A program made the translations under genes and the position numbers. This document shows positions 36,174-43,860 of a stretch of DNA of 59,706 bases, piece by piece (positions within the stretch are counted from its first letter, which is position 1; every line of letters starts with the position of its first letter). Origin of the DNA: Desulfuromonadales bacterium (GTDB lineage Bacteria; Desulfobacterota; Desulfuromonadia; Desulfuromonadales; BM103); NCBI GenBank assembly GCA_014860225.1, contig JACZKE010000037.1, positions 1-59,706 on the forward strand, given 5' to 3'. The notes under the pieces were generated by a model. The model saw only the letters and a program-made list of their open reading frames with translations, was not told the DNA's origin and did not search any database.

Positions 36174-37804
36174 GAGTTCAGCATGTCACACCCAATGACA
36201 TGCCATGGAAGATCAGGTATGACGCCAGCCGCTGCACCCTGTGTGGTTCCTGTGTGTCTGCATGTTCCTTCCGCGCCATTGGGGCCAAGGTGGAGCGTCG
36301 CCGCATGGTCTTCTCCGAGGGGGACCTGCCTGATCCGCAGCAGCGTTTCTCGGCCGTGCCGGTTATCCGTCAGGTCAAGGACGTGCGCCACTATTGCCGT
36401 GGTTGCGGCATTTGTGAAAAAGTCTGCCCCAATGATGCCATCGCCCCCCAGCGCAATCCCGATACGCGTCATCCGGTTGTCTCTCGCTGCCTGGGTGGCG
36501 ATTCGATCAAGCGAGGTGGTCGCAAGAATCTGGAAGGCACGACCCGCACTCTTGATAAACTACGGGTCGGCCGCATTTCGCAAATGACCGACCCGAGCCT
36601 TGATGCTCAACGCCATACCTTCGACCTGCTGGCGCCCTTTGGTCGCATCATGCCGCCCAAGGCCTTGCCGTTCAGCCTCGATAACCAGAACAACCTGCAG
36701 GTTGAAGACACCATGCCGCCGGTGCGTTGGGTCTACCCGGTGATCATTGGTGACATGTCGATCGGCGCACTCTCCTGGCGGATGTGGGAAGCGGTCGCAT
36801 TAGCGGTGGCTTACCTTAACGAGGAATGCGGCATGCCGGTACGCATGTGTTCTGGCGAGGGCGGTGTTCCGGTTCGCCTCCTGAAAAGCAGGTATCTCAA
36901 GTACATGATCCTGCAGATTGCCTCCGGGCATTTTGGCTGGAACCGGATAGCCAAGGCGATGCCGCACATGGTCGAGGATCCGGCCGGCATCCTGATCAAG
37001 ATCGGTCAGGGAGCCAAACCCGGCGATGGCGGACTTTTGCAGGCAAACAAGGTAGCCGAGCATATCCAGGCGATCCGCGGCGTGCCCAAGGCCGACCTGC
37101 TTTCACCGCCCAATCACCAGGGCCTCTATTCCATCGAGGAGAGCGTACAGAAGATGTTCCTCTCCTTCAACTCGGCCTTCAAGTTCCGTGTGCCGGTAGC
37201 GATCAAGGTCGCTGCGAGTGCGACCAGCGTCTCGGTGTTCAATAACCTGGTACGCGATCCCTACAATATTGTCGGGGGCTTCTTTCTCGACGGCATCGAC
37301 GGTGGCACCGGCGCGGCCCATGAGGTTTCTCTCGATCACACGGGGCACCCGATCGTCTCCAAGTTGCGTGACTGTTATCTGGCTGCGGTCAATCAGGGCC
37401 GACAGGGACAGATTCCGCTCTGGGCCGCCGGTGGCCTCGGCAAGACCGGTGATCTGGCCGCCGATGCTTTCAAAATGATCGCTCTCGGTGCCAACGGTGT
37501 CTTTACCGGCAAGCTGATTCTGCAGATGGCCGGCTGCGTAGGCAATGACATGGGGCGTTGCAACGCCTGCAATACTGGTCTCTGCCCGGTCGGCATCACC
37601 ACTCAGGAGCCAGCTCTGGTTCACCGTCTCGATGTCGATCGCGTCGCCCAGAACATCGTCAATTATTTCCTGGCCATGGACACCGAGTTCAAGAAGCTGA
37701 TGGCCCCGATCGGCAACTCGTCATTGCCGGTGGGCCGTTCAGACGCCCTGGTATCGACCGACAAGGCGGTCGCTGACCGGCTGTCTATTCAATACGTTTG
37801 TTAA
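36161..37804 (+). CDS. glutamate synthase, FMN/ferredoxin-type synthase subunit
   Basis: 547 residues. The N-terminus carries two ferredoxin-type [4Fe-4S] clusters: CTLCGSCVSACSF and CRGCGICEKVCP (about 25-95). The FMN barrel follows (about 150-510) with GDGGLLQANKVAEHI, DGIDGGTGAAHEVS, AAGGLGKTGDLAADA and the [3Fe-4S] cysteines in CVGNDMGRCNACNTGLCP. It makes glutamate from 2-oxoglutarate and ammonia. The start overlaps the amidotransferase stop by 13 bases. This is the archaeal-like split form. Confidence 0.95.
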   Translation: METIRVQHVTPNDMPWKIRYDASRCTLCGSCVSACSFRAIGAKVERRRMVFSEGDLPDPQQRFSAVPVIRQVKDVRHYCRGCGICEKVCPNDAIAPQRNPDTRHPVVSRCLGGDSIKRGGRKNLEGTTRTLDKLRVGRISQMTDPSLDAQRHTFDLLAPFGRIMPPKALPFSLDNQNNLQVEDTMPPVRWVYPVIIGDMSIGALSWRMWEAVALAVAYLNEECGMPVRMCSGEGGVPVRLLKSRYLKYMILQIASGHFGWNRIAKAMPHMVEDPAGILIKIGQGAKPGDGGLLQANKVAEHIQAIRGVPKADLLSPPNHQGLYSIEESVQKMFLSFNSAFKFRVPVAIKVAASATSVSVFNNLVRDPYNIVGGFFLDGIDGGTGAAHEVSLDHTGHPIVSKLRDCYLAAVNQGRQGQIPLWAAGGLGKTGDLAADAFKMIALGANGVFTGKLILQMAGCVGNDMGRCNACNTGLCPVGITTQEPALVHRLDVDRVAQNIVNYFLAMDTEFKKLMAPIGNSSLPVGRSDALVSTDKAVADRLSIQYVC

Positions 37805-37809
37805 AAGCA

Positions 37810-37865
37810 GAGGCTGGAGGCTAGGGGCTGGCTTTAACCAGAACCAAGTCCCCAGCCTCCAGCTC
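37810..37865. repeat. intergenic hairpin inside the glutamate synthase operon
   Basis: GAGGCTGGAGGCTAGGGGCT is followed 20 bases on by CCCCAGCCTCCAGCTC, its imperfect inverse. It fills most of the 85-base gap between the second and third genes. Such elements are often dispersed; it may also tune relative subunit expression. Confidence 0.55.
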
Positions 37866-37889
37866 CGAACCATCTTCAGAGGTTTTAAT

Positions 37890-40205
37890 ATGGCAGCAAT
37901 AATCTCAGGTTATGACCTAAAACAACGACGCATCTCAACCCAGGCGCTTCTGCAGCAGATATATCGATCGCTGGAGCAAGGTGAAACGGAATTCGAGGTT
38001 ACCTCTTCCGGGCATCACAATATCGGTGGCCCGCTGTGGACGGAAGATGGCAGGCCGCTCAAATTCCGGGTCAAGAATCCCGGTCAGCGCGTCGGTTCTT
38101 TCGGCCTGGAGGGGACTGAAATCATTGTCGAGGGCTCCGCCCCTGCGGATGCCGGATGGCTCAATGCCGGTGCTGAACTGACCATCCTCGGTGACGGCGG
38201 GGACACGACGGCGCACTGTGCCGCAAGCGGCAAGATCTTTGTTGCCGGGCGGGTTGGCACACGTTCCGGCTCCCTGATGAAGCATGACCCGGCCTACGCT
38301 AACCCCGAGTTTTGGATCCTCAAGAATACCGGTTCCTTCTCTTTTGAATTCATGGGCGGCGGCATCGCTGTGGTCTGCGGCTACGGTCGTGAAGATTTGC
38401 CCTCTGTACTAGGCGATCGCTCCTGCATGGGCATGGTCGGCGGCACCATCTACGTGCGCGGCCCGGTCGACGGTCTCTCCGACGAAGTCTGGATGCTCGA
38501 TCTCGACGTCGCCGATCAAAAGTTCCTGCAGGAGAATATGCCGGTTTTCCTCGGCAAAATCGGCAGGTCCGAGCTGGAACATGAGCTCACCGACTTCTCC
38601 AGGTGGCGGAAGATCGTTGCCAAGAGTTACGAGGAACGCAATGTCCATTCGCGCATGACCATGCGCGAGTTTCGCGACCAGAGATGGGTCGGTAACGGTG
38701 GCATCTTCGCCGATGTCCTCAAGGATGACTACAGCCACGTGGCCGGACTGGTCAATGCAGGCGCAGATCGCATCAAGATCCCGCACTGGCAGGACAAGCG
38801 TTTCGGTGCACCGTGCCAGGTCGCCTGCCCATCGAATATTCCGACCCAGGACCGCATCAATCTTTTGCGCCAGGGCAAGTACGAGGAAGCTCTCGCGCTG
38901 GTACTTAAATACTCACCGTTCCCGGCCAGCGTGTGTGGCGAAGTCTGCCCGAACCTTTGTATGGACGCCTGCAGCCGTCGCTATATCGACAAGCCGGTCG
39001 CCATGAAGGAACTCGGCCGACTGTCGCGCAACGTTGCACCCCCCGAGCTGCCGGCGGCCAGCGGCAAACAGGTCGCAGTTATCGGCGGCGGCCCCGGCGG
39101 CCTGGCAGCGGCCTGGCAGCTGCGTCTGCTCGGTCATGAGGTCACCGTCTACGAGGCCGATCAGGAGATTGGCGGCAAGCTGCGCCAGGTCATTCCGACC
39201 GACCGCCTGCCGGCTGATTCGCTTGCCTCCGAAATCCAGCGGATCAAGGATATTGGCATCACGGTCAGGAACAATACCAGGGTCGACGCTGATCTGTTTG
39301 AGACCATTCAGAAAGAAAACGACGCTGTGGTCATCGCCTCGGGGGCCCACAACGCCGTTGTGATACCTTTCCCCGGTCATGAACTGTTGACCAAGGGTCT
39401 TGATTTTCTCAAGGATGTCAACGCCGGCAAAAAACCCAGGGTCGGCAAACGGGTCATCGTCATCGGTGCCGGCAATGCCGGTATGGACGTCTGCCTCGGC
39501 GCATATGCCATGGGCGCCGAACAGGTGCTGGCGATCGACGTCCAGCGCCCGGCAGCTTACAAGCACGAGATCGACAGCGTCAAAGCCCTTGGTGGTGAGA
39601 TTCGCTGGCCGGTATTCACTGAGAAAATCACTGCGGAAGGGCTCTGGACCAAGGATGGCGAATTGCTACAAGCCGACGAGGTGATCATTGCCATCGGTGA
39701 GCGCCCCGATCTATCCTACGTTCCGCGCGAGTGGCTGACCGACCGGGGCATGATGGATGTCGATGCCTGCAACCACGTGGTCAAGACCAGGGGCGTGTTT
39801 GCCATCGGCGATACCACCAAGCCCGGTTTGCTCACTCACGCTATCGGCGCCGGCCAGGAAGCAGCTTTTCAGATCAATGATTACCTGGCAGGCAAGGAAC
39901 TCAAGCCGATCGTCAAGCCGGAGTTGATCAACCAGAGCTGTCTCTCCAAGGAACTCTTCAAGCCGCGTAACCGTGGAAGATTCTGTGTCACCGACGCCAA
40001 AGACGAGGCCCTGCGCTGCATTTCCTGCGGTACATGTCGTGACTGTTCCATGTGCCTGGAAGCTTGTCCTGAAGGCGCGATCAGGCGTGTCGAGAAAGCA
40101 GACGGTACGTTCGAATATGTCTCCGACGATGACGTCTGCATCGGTTGCAGCATCTGCGCGGGCATCTGTCCCTGTGGTGTCTGGGCGATGGAAATTATGG
40201 TTTAG
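37890..40205 (+). CDS. glutamate synthase GXGXG domain fused to GltD-like FAD/NAD(P)H subunit with ferredoxin tail
   Basis: 771 residues in three parts. GltB-type GXGXG beta-helix (about 30-260: GGDTTAHCAASGKIFVAGRV, FMGGGIAVVCGYG). GltD-like reductase (about 300-680) with N-terminal iron-sulfur cysteines CGEVCPNLCMDACS, FAD fingerprint GGGPGGLAAAW and NAD(P)H fingerprint GAGNAGMDV. C-terminal ferredoxin (CISCGTCRDCSMCLEACP and CIGCSICAGICPCG). It delivers electrons from NAD(P)H or ferredoxin to the synthase subunit. Its stop codon TAG is the first part of a family 2 repeat, so the insertion may have shaped the C-terminus. Confidence 0.92.
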   Translation: MAAIISGYDLKQRRISTQALLQQIYRSLEQGETEFEVTSSGHHNIGGPLWTEDGRPLKFRVKNPGQRVGSFGLEGTEIIVEGSAPADAGWLNAGAELTILGDGGDTTAHCAASGKIFVAGRVGTRSGSLMKHDPAYANPEFWILKNTGSFSFEFMGGGIAVVCGYGREDLPSVLGDRSCMGMVGGTIYVRGPVDGLSDEVWMLDLDVADQKFLQENMPVFLGKIGRSELEHELTDFSRWRKIVAKSYEERNVHSRMTMREFRDQRWVGNGGIFADVLKDDYSHVAGLVNAGADRIKIPHWQDKRFGAPCQVACPSNIPTQDRINLLRQGKYEEALALVLKYSPFPASVCGEVCPNLCMDACSRRYIDKPVAMKELGRLSRNVAPPELPAASGKQVAVIGGGPGGLAAAWQLRLLGHEVTVYEADQEIGGKLRQVIPTDRLPADSLASEIQRIKDIGITVRNNTRVDADLFETIQKENDAVVIASGAHNAVVIPFPGHELLTKGLDFLKDVNAGKKPRVGKRVIVIGAGNAGMDVCLGAYAMGAEQVLAIDVQRPAAYKHEIDSVKALGGEIRWPVFTEKITAEGLWTKDGELLQADEVIIAIGERPDLSYVPREWLTDRGMMDVDACNHVVKTRGVFAIGDTTKPGLLTHAIGAGQEAAFQINDYLAGKELKPIVKPELINQSCLSKELFKPRNRGRFCVTDAKDEALRCISCGTCRDCSMCLEACPEGAIRRVEKADGTFEYVSDDDVCIGCSICAGICPCGVWAMEIMV

Positions 40206-40376
40206 TTTTCGCCCGGAAACGGCCCTTTTCCGCAATCTCGACGTCAATCGGCGGATTTGATTGTGCGGCGTAAAGGACTACGCCTCCGCTCAAATCCTTG
40301 ATTTCCTTGACCTTGCGAAAAATTGCTCGCTTCCGGATCGAAAACAGTGCTTGTACCATCCGGGACTTCCGGATGG
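40202..40376 (+). repeat. repeat family 2, long copy A
   Basis: It begins TTAGTTTTCGCCCGGAAACGG and ends CCATCCGGGACTTCCGGATG. It matches, in opposite orientation, the copy at 53161-53292. Copy A carries about 36 extra bases containing the stem GGCGTA...TACGCC. It supplies the stop codon of the upstream gene. Confidence 0.8.
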
Positions 40377-40437
40377 GTAGGATTCAGCAGGCTGAAAGGG
40401 TGCGTTGATAGCGGGCCAACCTTCTGATTGAAGACAT

Positions 40438-40470
40438 GAAAAGGCCACCCGGAAATGGGTGGCCTTTTCA
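40438..40470. terminator. bidirectional terminator
   Basis: GAAAAGGCCACCC and GGGTGGCCTTTTC form a 13-bp stem around GGAAAT. It lies between the convergent glutamate synthase and DUF6448-like genes and has A/T tails on both sides. Confidence 0.8.
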
Positions 40471-40473
40471 TGT

Positions 40474-40493
40474 TTAGTTTTCGACCGGAGTTT
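40474..40493. repeat. repeat family 2, end fragment
   Basis: TTAGTTTTCGACCGGAGTTT, equal to one end of family 2. It lies just behind the stop codon of the DUF6448-like gene. Confidence 0.5.
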
Positions 40494-40498
40494 GAATC

Positions 40499-41119
40499 TC
40501 AATGATTATGAGCTGCCGGAGCCGTCTTTTCACCATGATGGGCCGAGGCATGGACGGCCTGAGCGATCCCTTCAACATAATGGACATAGGTAACGTAAGC
40601 CGCGACGTACTCCCGTCCTGCCTGAACGCTGTCCTGGGCATGCTTGCTGGTCTCCAGCGCGTGATTGAAGCGCTCGCGGATTCCTTTGTCCGTGTGGACG
40701 GCAATGGCCTTGGCCAGCTCGTCTACGGACCCTTGCTCCAGAGCCTTGTCGGCCTTGGCGACCACAGGTTCTACGCTGCCTGCTGCTTTGAGCCCGGTAT
40801 AGGGAGCCCCCTCACCGGCGCGATGAACCCTCACCAGGGTTTCGAAGAAGTAAGTGTCGGCCAACTCCTGTGCCTGGGGATTGAGCTTGCGCACCGCCAG
40901 GGTCTTCGCGAAGAGCTCACGAACTTCCTGCTCATCTTCGGCCTGCAGCCACTTCAATACCGGGGTAACGTCCTCCTTGACCAGCGCGATCCGGGCGTCG
41001 GCCACCACCGGTCCGTCGAGTGTGTCGCAATGGGCCAGGGCGAGTTGCGGTGTCAGCAGGATTGCCAGGGCAAAAGAAGCTGTGGTCAAAAAAACTTTGG
41101 TACGGTTCATCGTCTTCAT
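40499..41119 (-). CDS. exported DUF6448-like protein
   Basis: 206 residues. Signal peptide (MKTMNRTKVF... to LALA, cleavage near residue 29), so it is periplasmic or outer-membrane. The mature protein starts HCDTLDGPVVADARIALV, is helical and ends in a histidine-rich tail (HASAHHGEK...AAHNH) that could bind metal. The function of the family is not known to me. AAGGAGGAAAAC precedes the ATG. It faces an ECF sigma gene and shares a matched promoter element with it, so it is the likely target of that sigma factor. Confidence 0.82.
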   Translation of the reverse strand: MKTMNRTKVFLTTASFALAILLTPQLALAHCDTLDGPVVADARIALVKEDVTPVLKWLQAEDEQEVRELFAKTLAVRKLNPQAQELADTYFFETLVRVHRAGEGAPYTGLKAAGSVEPVVAKADKALEQGSVDELAKAIAVHTDKGIRERFNHALETSKHAQDSVQAGREYVAAYVTYVHYVEGIAQAVHASAHHGEKTAPAAHNH

Positions 41120-41161
41120 GTTTTCCTCCTTGGAATGTGGTTGTTTTTATGTTTTCAATGA

Positions 41162-41193
41162 CTAGAACGGAAGTGGCAGGATATTTGTGACAA
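41162..41193 (-). promoter_or_regulatory. candidate ECF sigma promoter of the DUF6448-like gene
   Basis: On the minus strand: TTGTCACAAA (41193-41184), 14 bases, CGTTCTAG (41169-41162). The gene's ATG is 42 bases further on. The element matches the opposite promoter at 41215-41246 in both boxes and spacing. Confidence 0.7.
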
Positions 41194-41214
41194 AAAAAAA
41201 CAAGAGAGTCAAAA

Positions 41215-41246
41215 TTGTCACAAAATTTCTTTATCATTCGTATTAG
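41215..41246 (+). promoter_or_regulatory. candidate ECF sigma autoregulatory promoter
   Basis: TTGTCACAAA (41215-41224), 14 bases, CGTATTAG (41239-41246), then 20 bases to the sigma ATG. The -35 box resembles the TGTCACA box described for ECF41-type factors, though the protein lacks the ECF41 C-terminal domain. Confidence 0.7.
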
Positions 41247-41266
41247 TTAATAAAGAAAGGTAAGCA

Positions 41267-41809
41267 ATGACCGACGAGGAACTTATGCTCGCCTATATCG
41301 ATGACGATATGGCGGCTTTCGAGGTCTTGTATGAACGGCACAAAAAAAGAGTCTTCGGATTTCTCATGGCCAGGTTAAAGGACCACGGCGAGGCTGAGGA
41401 TGTTTTTCAGGCGGTTTTTGCCAAGCTCCATCGCAAGCGGCACCAATACCGTCAGGATATCCCTTTTTTGCCCTGGCTTTTCACCCTCGTCAGAAACACC
41501 CTGATCGACCATGTTCGCAAGAGGGACGTTTATGAGAAGCATGTCGTGGTCTCCGCGAAGACCGTAGAAACTTATGCCGCACCGGTTCCCGACGAAACGT
41601 CCATCCATGTCGCCGTTGCCGAACTTTCCCGTCTGAACGAAAGTCAGCGACGGGCTCTCGAGTTAAGGTTTAACCAGGGATTAAGCTTCGCCGAGATTGC
41701 CGAGCAGATGCAGACCTCGGCGGACAATTCCCGCCAGATCATCAGTCGGGCTATCCGTAAACTCCGCACGCTGATGGTCAAGAAGGAGAAACACCATGAA
41801 AAAAACTGA
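41267..41809 (+). CDS. ECF-type RNA polymerase sigma factor
   Basis: 180 residues. Region 2 (about 5-85) has AYIDDDMAAFEVLYERH, GEAEDVFQAVFAKLHR and PWLFTLVRNTLIDHVRKR. Region 4 (about 120-175) has LSRLNESQRRALELRFNQGL and SFAEIAEQM, the DNA-binding helix. There is no C-terminal extra domain. It directs polymerase to a small set of promoters, probably including its own (see promoter entries). AAAGG precedes the ATG. It overlaps the next gene by 14 bases, which suggests translational coupling with a membrane partner. Confidence 0.93.
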   Translation: MTDEELMLAYIDDDMAAFEVLYERHKKRVFGFLMARLKDHGEAEDVFQAVFAKLHRKRHQYRQDIPFLPWLFTLVRNTLIDHVRKRDVYEKHVVVSAKTVETYAAPVPDETSIHVAVAELSRLNESQRRALELRFNQGLSFAEIAEQMQTSADNSRQIISRAIRKLRTLMVKKEKHHEKN

Positions 41810-42341
41810 TTCGGAACAACAGATTCTGAAGGAATTTGTTGAATTTATCGAAGTCGACCCGGCTGCCCCTTCGAAAAGGGCCGACGAGACAGTGCTGGCA
41901 ATGGTGGCAAAAGACCTTCAACCTGCTTTTTGGTCAGTCTTCGGCAAGCTGACTTTGATCGAAGTCGCTTGCGGTCTTTCGACGCTGGCCATCTGCCCGC
42001 AGTTCGGTCTGGGTGTCGGGCAACACAATGAATTTATTCATGCCTTGCACGCCGCGACCTCTCCCGTTGTTTTTTACCTGTTGTGTGGACTGTTTTTTGT
42101 CAGCATCGGCGTCGTTTTAAGCGGTCTGGTCTTGAGTAAAACGGAAATCCGCACCCTTGGTAACAGCAAATACTCATTTTTTTTCGGTTATAGTGTAATG
42201 GCCTATCTTATTCTGGTGGGGCTGGGGGAAGAGGCTTTTGTTGCCAGTTCAATGTTCTGGATGTTGGGAGCATTGCTGGGGAATGTGTTGGGATTTGAAT
42301 CAGTCATTCGGATGCGTTTTGCAAAGGTCAGACATGCTTGA
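41796..42341 (+). CDS. membrane protein, candidate anti-sigma factor
   Basis: 181 residues. A short cytoplasmic N-terminal part (about 1-48) precedes four hydrophobic segments (51-67, 90-113, 126-144, 149-166). No zinc anti-sigma motif (HxxxCxxC) is visible, so it is not a standard ZAS protein. The role as inhibitor of the upstream ECF sigma is inferred from overlap and topology only. AAGGAG precedes the ATG. Confidence 0.7.
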   Translation: MKKTDSEQQILKEFVEFIEVDPAAPSKRADETVLAMVAKDLQPAFWSVFGKLTLIEVACGLSTLAICPQFGLGVGQHNEFIHALHAATSPVVFYLLCGLFFVSIGVVLSGLVLSKTEIRTLGNSKYSFFFGYSVMAYLILVGLGEEAFVASSMFWMLGALLGNVLGFESVIRMRFAKVRHA

Positions 42342-42486
42342 CAAGAAAATCACCGAACCGGGCCAAAGGTTTTAGATTGCATGACTTAAGAGGGTTCGTA
42401 CGATAGAATGGAGTTCATCATGAACGTAATGCAAACATCGCCGATGTCTGTCCCCTTCAAAACCAATAATTAATGGGGAGAAAGCA

Positions 42487-43710
42487 ATGACCTGGTTCGC
42501 TGATCTTAAACTGAACACCAAATTCAACCTGATCCTGTCCTCCCTTTTGATTTGCCTGTTTCTCCTGACAGCCTTCCTGACCTATCGGGACCAGCGGCAA
42601 CTGGTTCTGGATATCGCGTTGGAACAGGGTCGCAATGTTGCCAGGCAGATCATTGTGACCACCGATTATATGTCTGATGTCGTTCGTGATGAGCCTGAAA
42701 ACAATTTCGCACTTGTCCCTCAAGTGGTCGCTACCCAGGTCGCCAAGAGGATCTCCGAAGGCAACCGCTATTTTGTTCGACAGGTCTCGCTGACTTACCG
42801 CAACCCTGACAACCGTCCTGATGCTTATGAAGTCGAACAATTGAAAGCCTTCAGTGCTACGTCTGAGGGTGAGAGCTATCAAGTTATAAAAGAGAATGGC
42901 GCCGGAGTTTTTCGTTATATGCAGTCCATGCTTGCAGAAAAGTCCTGTCTGAAATGTCATGGCAGCTATGAATCGGCCCCGTTCTTCATTCAACAGCGCT
43001 TTCCCCCCGATCACCCCTCATACAATTACAAGGTCGGCCAGGTCCTTGGAGCTGTTTCCGTCTCCAGGCCGATGGCTGATTTATATCGTGAGGTCGGTAC
43101 GAACTTGCGGCGTGAACTTTTTTACCGGGTGGGAACTCTGGCCCTTGTGTTTGTGGTTATGGGGATTTTGATCCGCCGCTTCATGATCAACCCGATACAA
43201 TCGGCTTCGGCAACGATCCATCGCGTCACAACCACAGGCAATCTCGGTGAAAGGATTCCAGCGAAGGCTTCCCGGGATGAGGTCGGTCAACTTATCAACG
43301 GTTTCAACGAGATGATGGCGGAACTGGAGCGCACAACGCTGCAACGCCAGGAATCAGAGTCCCGCTATCAGAGACTGATTGAAACGTCTCAGTCAGCGAT
43401 CGTCACGTTCCTGGAGAACGGCAAGATTGTTATTTCAAATCAGCTGGCAGAGAGTCTTTTAGGGCTTTCGCGTCACGAGCTTCTGGGTGAGACACTCTTT
43501 GACTATTTTGAGAATGGACAGGATCTAAAGCAGCGAATTGCCGATTACTGCCGGGATGGCAAATGGCATGAAATCAGTGAAACTTCAAGACAGAGACTTC
43601 TTCAAAAAGATGGTCAGCCAATTGATGTGGAGGTGACGCTCGTTCTGGCTTCCAATCTGGATCATGTTCCCATGTTCACGGCGATTATAAAGGATGCCGG
43701 CATATCGTGA
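42487..43710 (+). CDS. heme-binding membrane sensor: DUF3365 - HAMP - PAS, no output domain
   Basis: 407 residues. TM1 (about 14-33), periplasmic DUF3365/Tll0287-like domain (34-200) with a c-type heme motif SCLKCHGS (153-160), TM2 (214-230), HAMP (231-285) and one PAS domain (about 293-405). It stops after the PAS with no kinase, GGDEF, HD-GYP or methyl-accepting part, so any signal must pass to a partner protein. A redox or gas ligand at the heme is plausible. GGGGAGAAAGC precedes the ATG. It lies downstream of the sigma/membrane pair but separated by 145 bases. Confidence 0.87.
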   Translation: MTWFADLKLNTKFNLILSSLLICLFLLTAFLTYRDQRQLVLDIALEQGRNVARQIIVTTDYMSDVVRDEPENNFALVPQVVATQVAKRISEGNRYFVRQVSLTYRNPDNRPDAYEVEQLKAFSATSEGESYQVIKENGAGVFRYMQSMLAEKSCLKCHGSYESAPFFIQQRFPPDHPSYNYKVGQVLGAVSVSRPMADLYREVGTNLRRELFYRVGTLALVFVVMGILIRRFMINPIQSASATIHRVTTTGNLGERIPAKASRDEVGQLINGFNEMMAELERTTLQRQESESRYQRLIETSQSAIVTFLENGKIVISNQLAESLLGLSRHELLGETLFDYFENGQDLKQRIADYCRDGKWHEISETSRQRLLQKDGQPIDVEVTLVLASNLDHVPMFTAIIKDAGIS

Positions 43711-43793
43711 CAGGGTCTTTTTGCGGGTGCATCATATGGGTTTCCAGAATGAGAGGAGAATTTTAAACCATCTTCTTAGCTTTGAAAAGCGTC

Positions 43794-43846
43794 CTGAAAC
43801 AGACAACGCCGCCAGGCACAGCAGCCGGCGGCGTTGTCTGTTTCAG
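43794..43846. terminator. long perfect hairpin between convergent genes
   Basis: CTGAAACAGACAACGCCGCC (43794-43813) and GGCGGCGTTGTCTGTTTCAG (43827-43846) are perfect 20-bp inverses around a 13-base loop. It lies 15 bases beyond the isocitrate lyase stop. No T-run follows on either side, so it may end transcripts in both directions or protect 3' ends. Confidence 0.8.
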
Positions 43847-43860
43847 AGGTCGAAAAGTGG

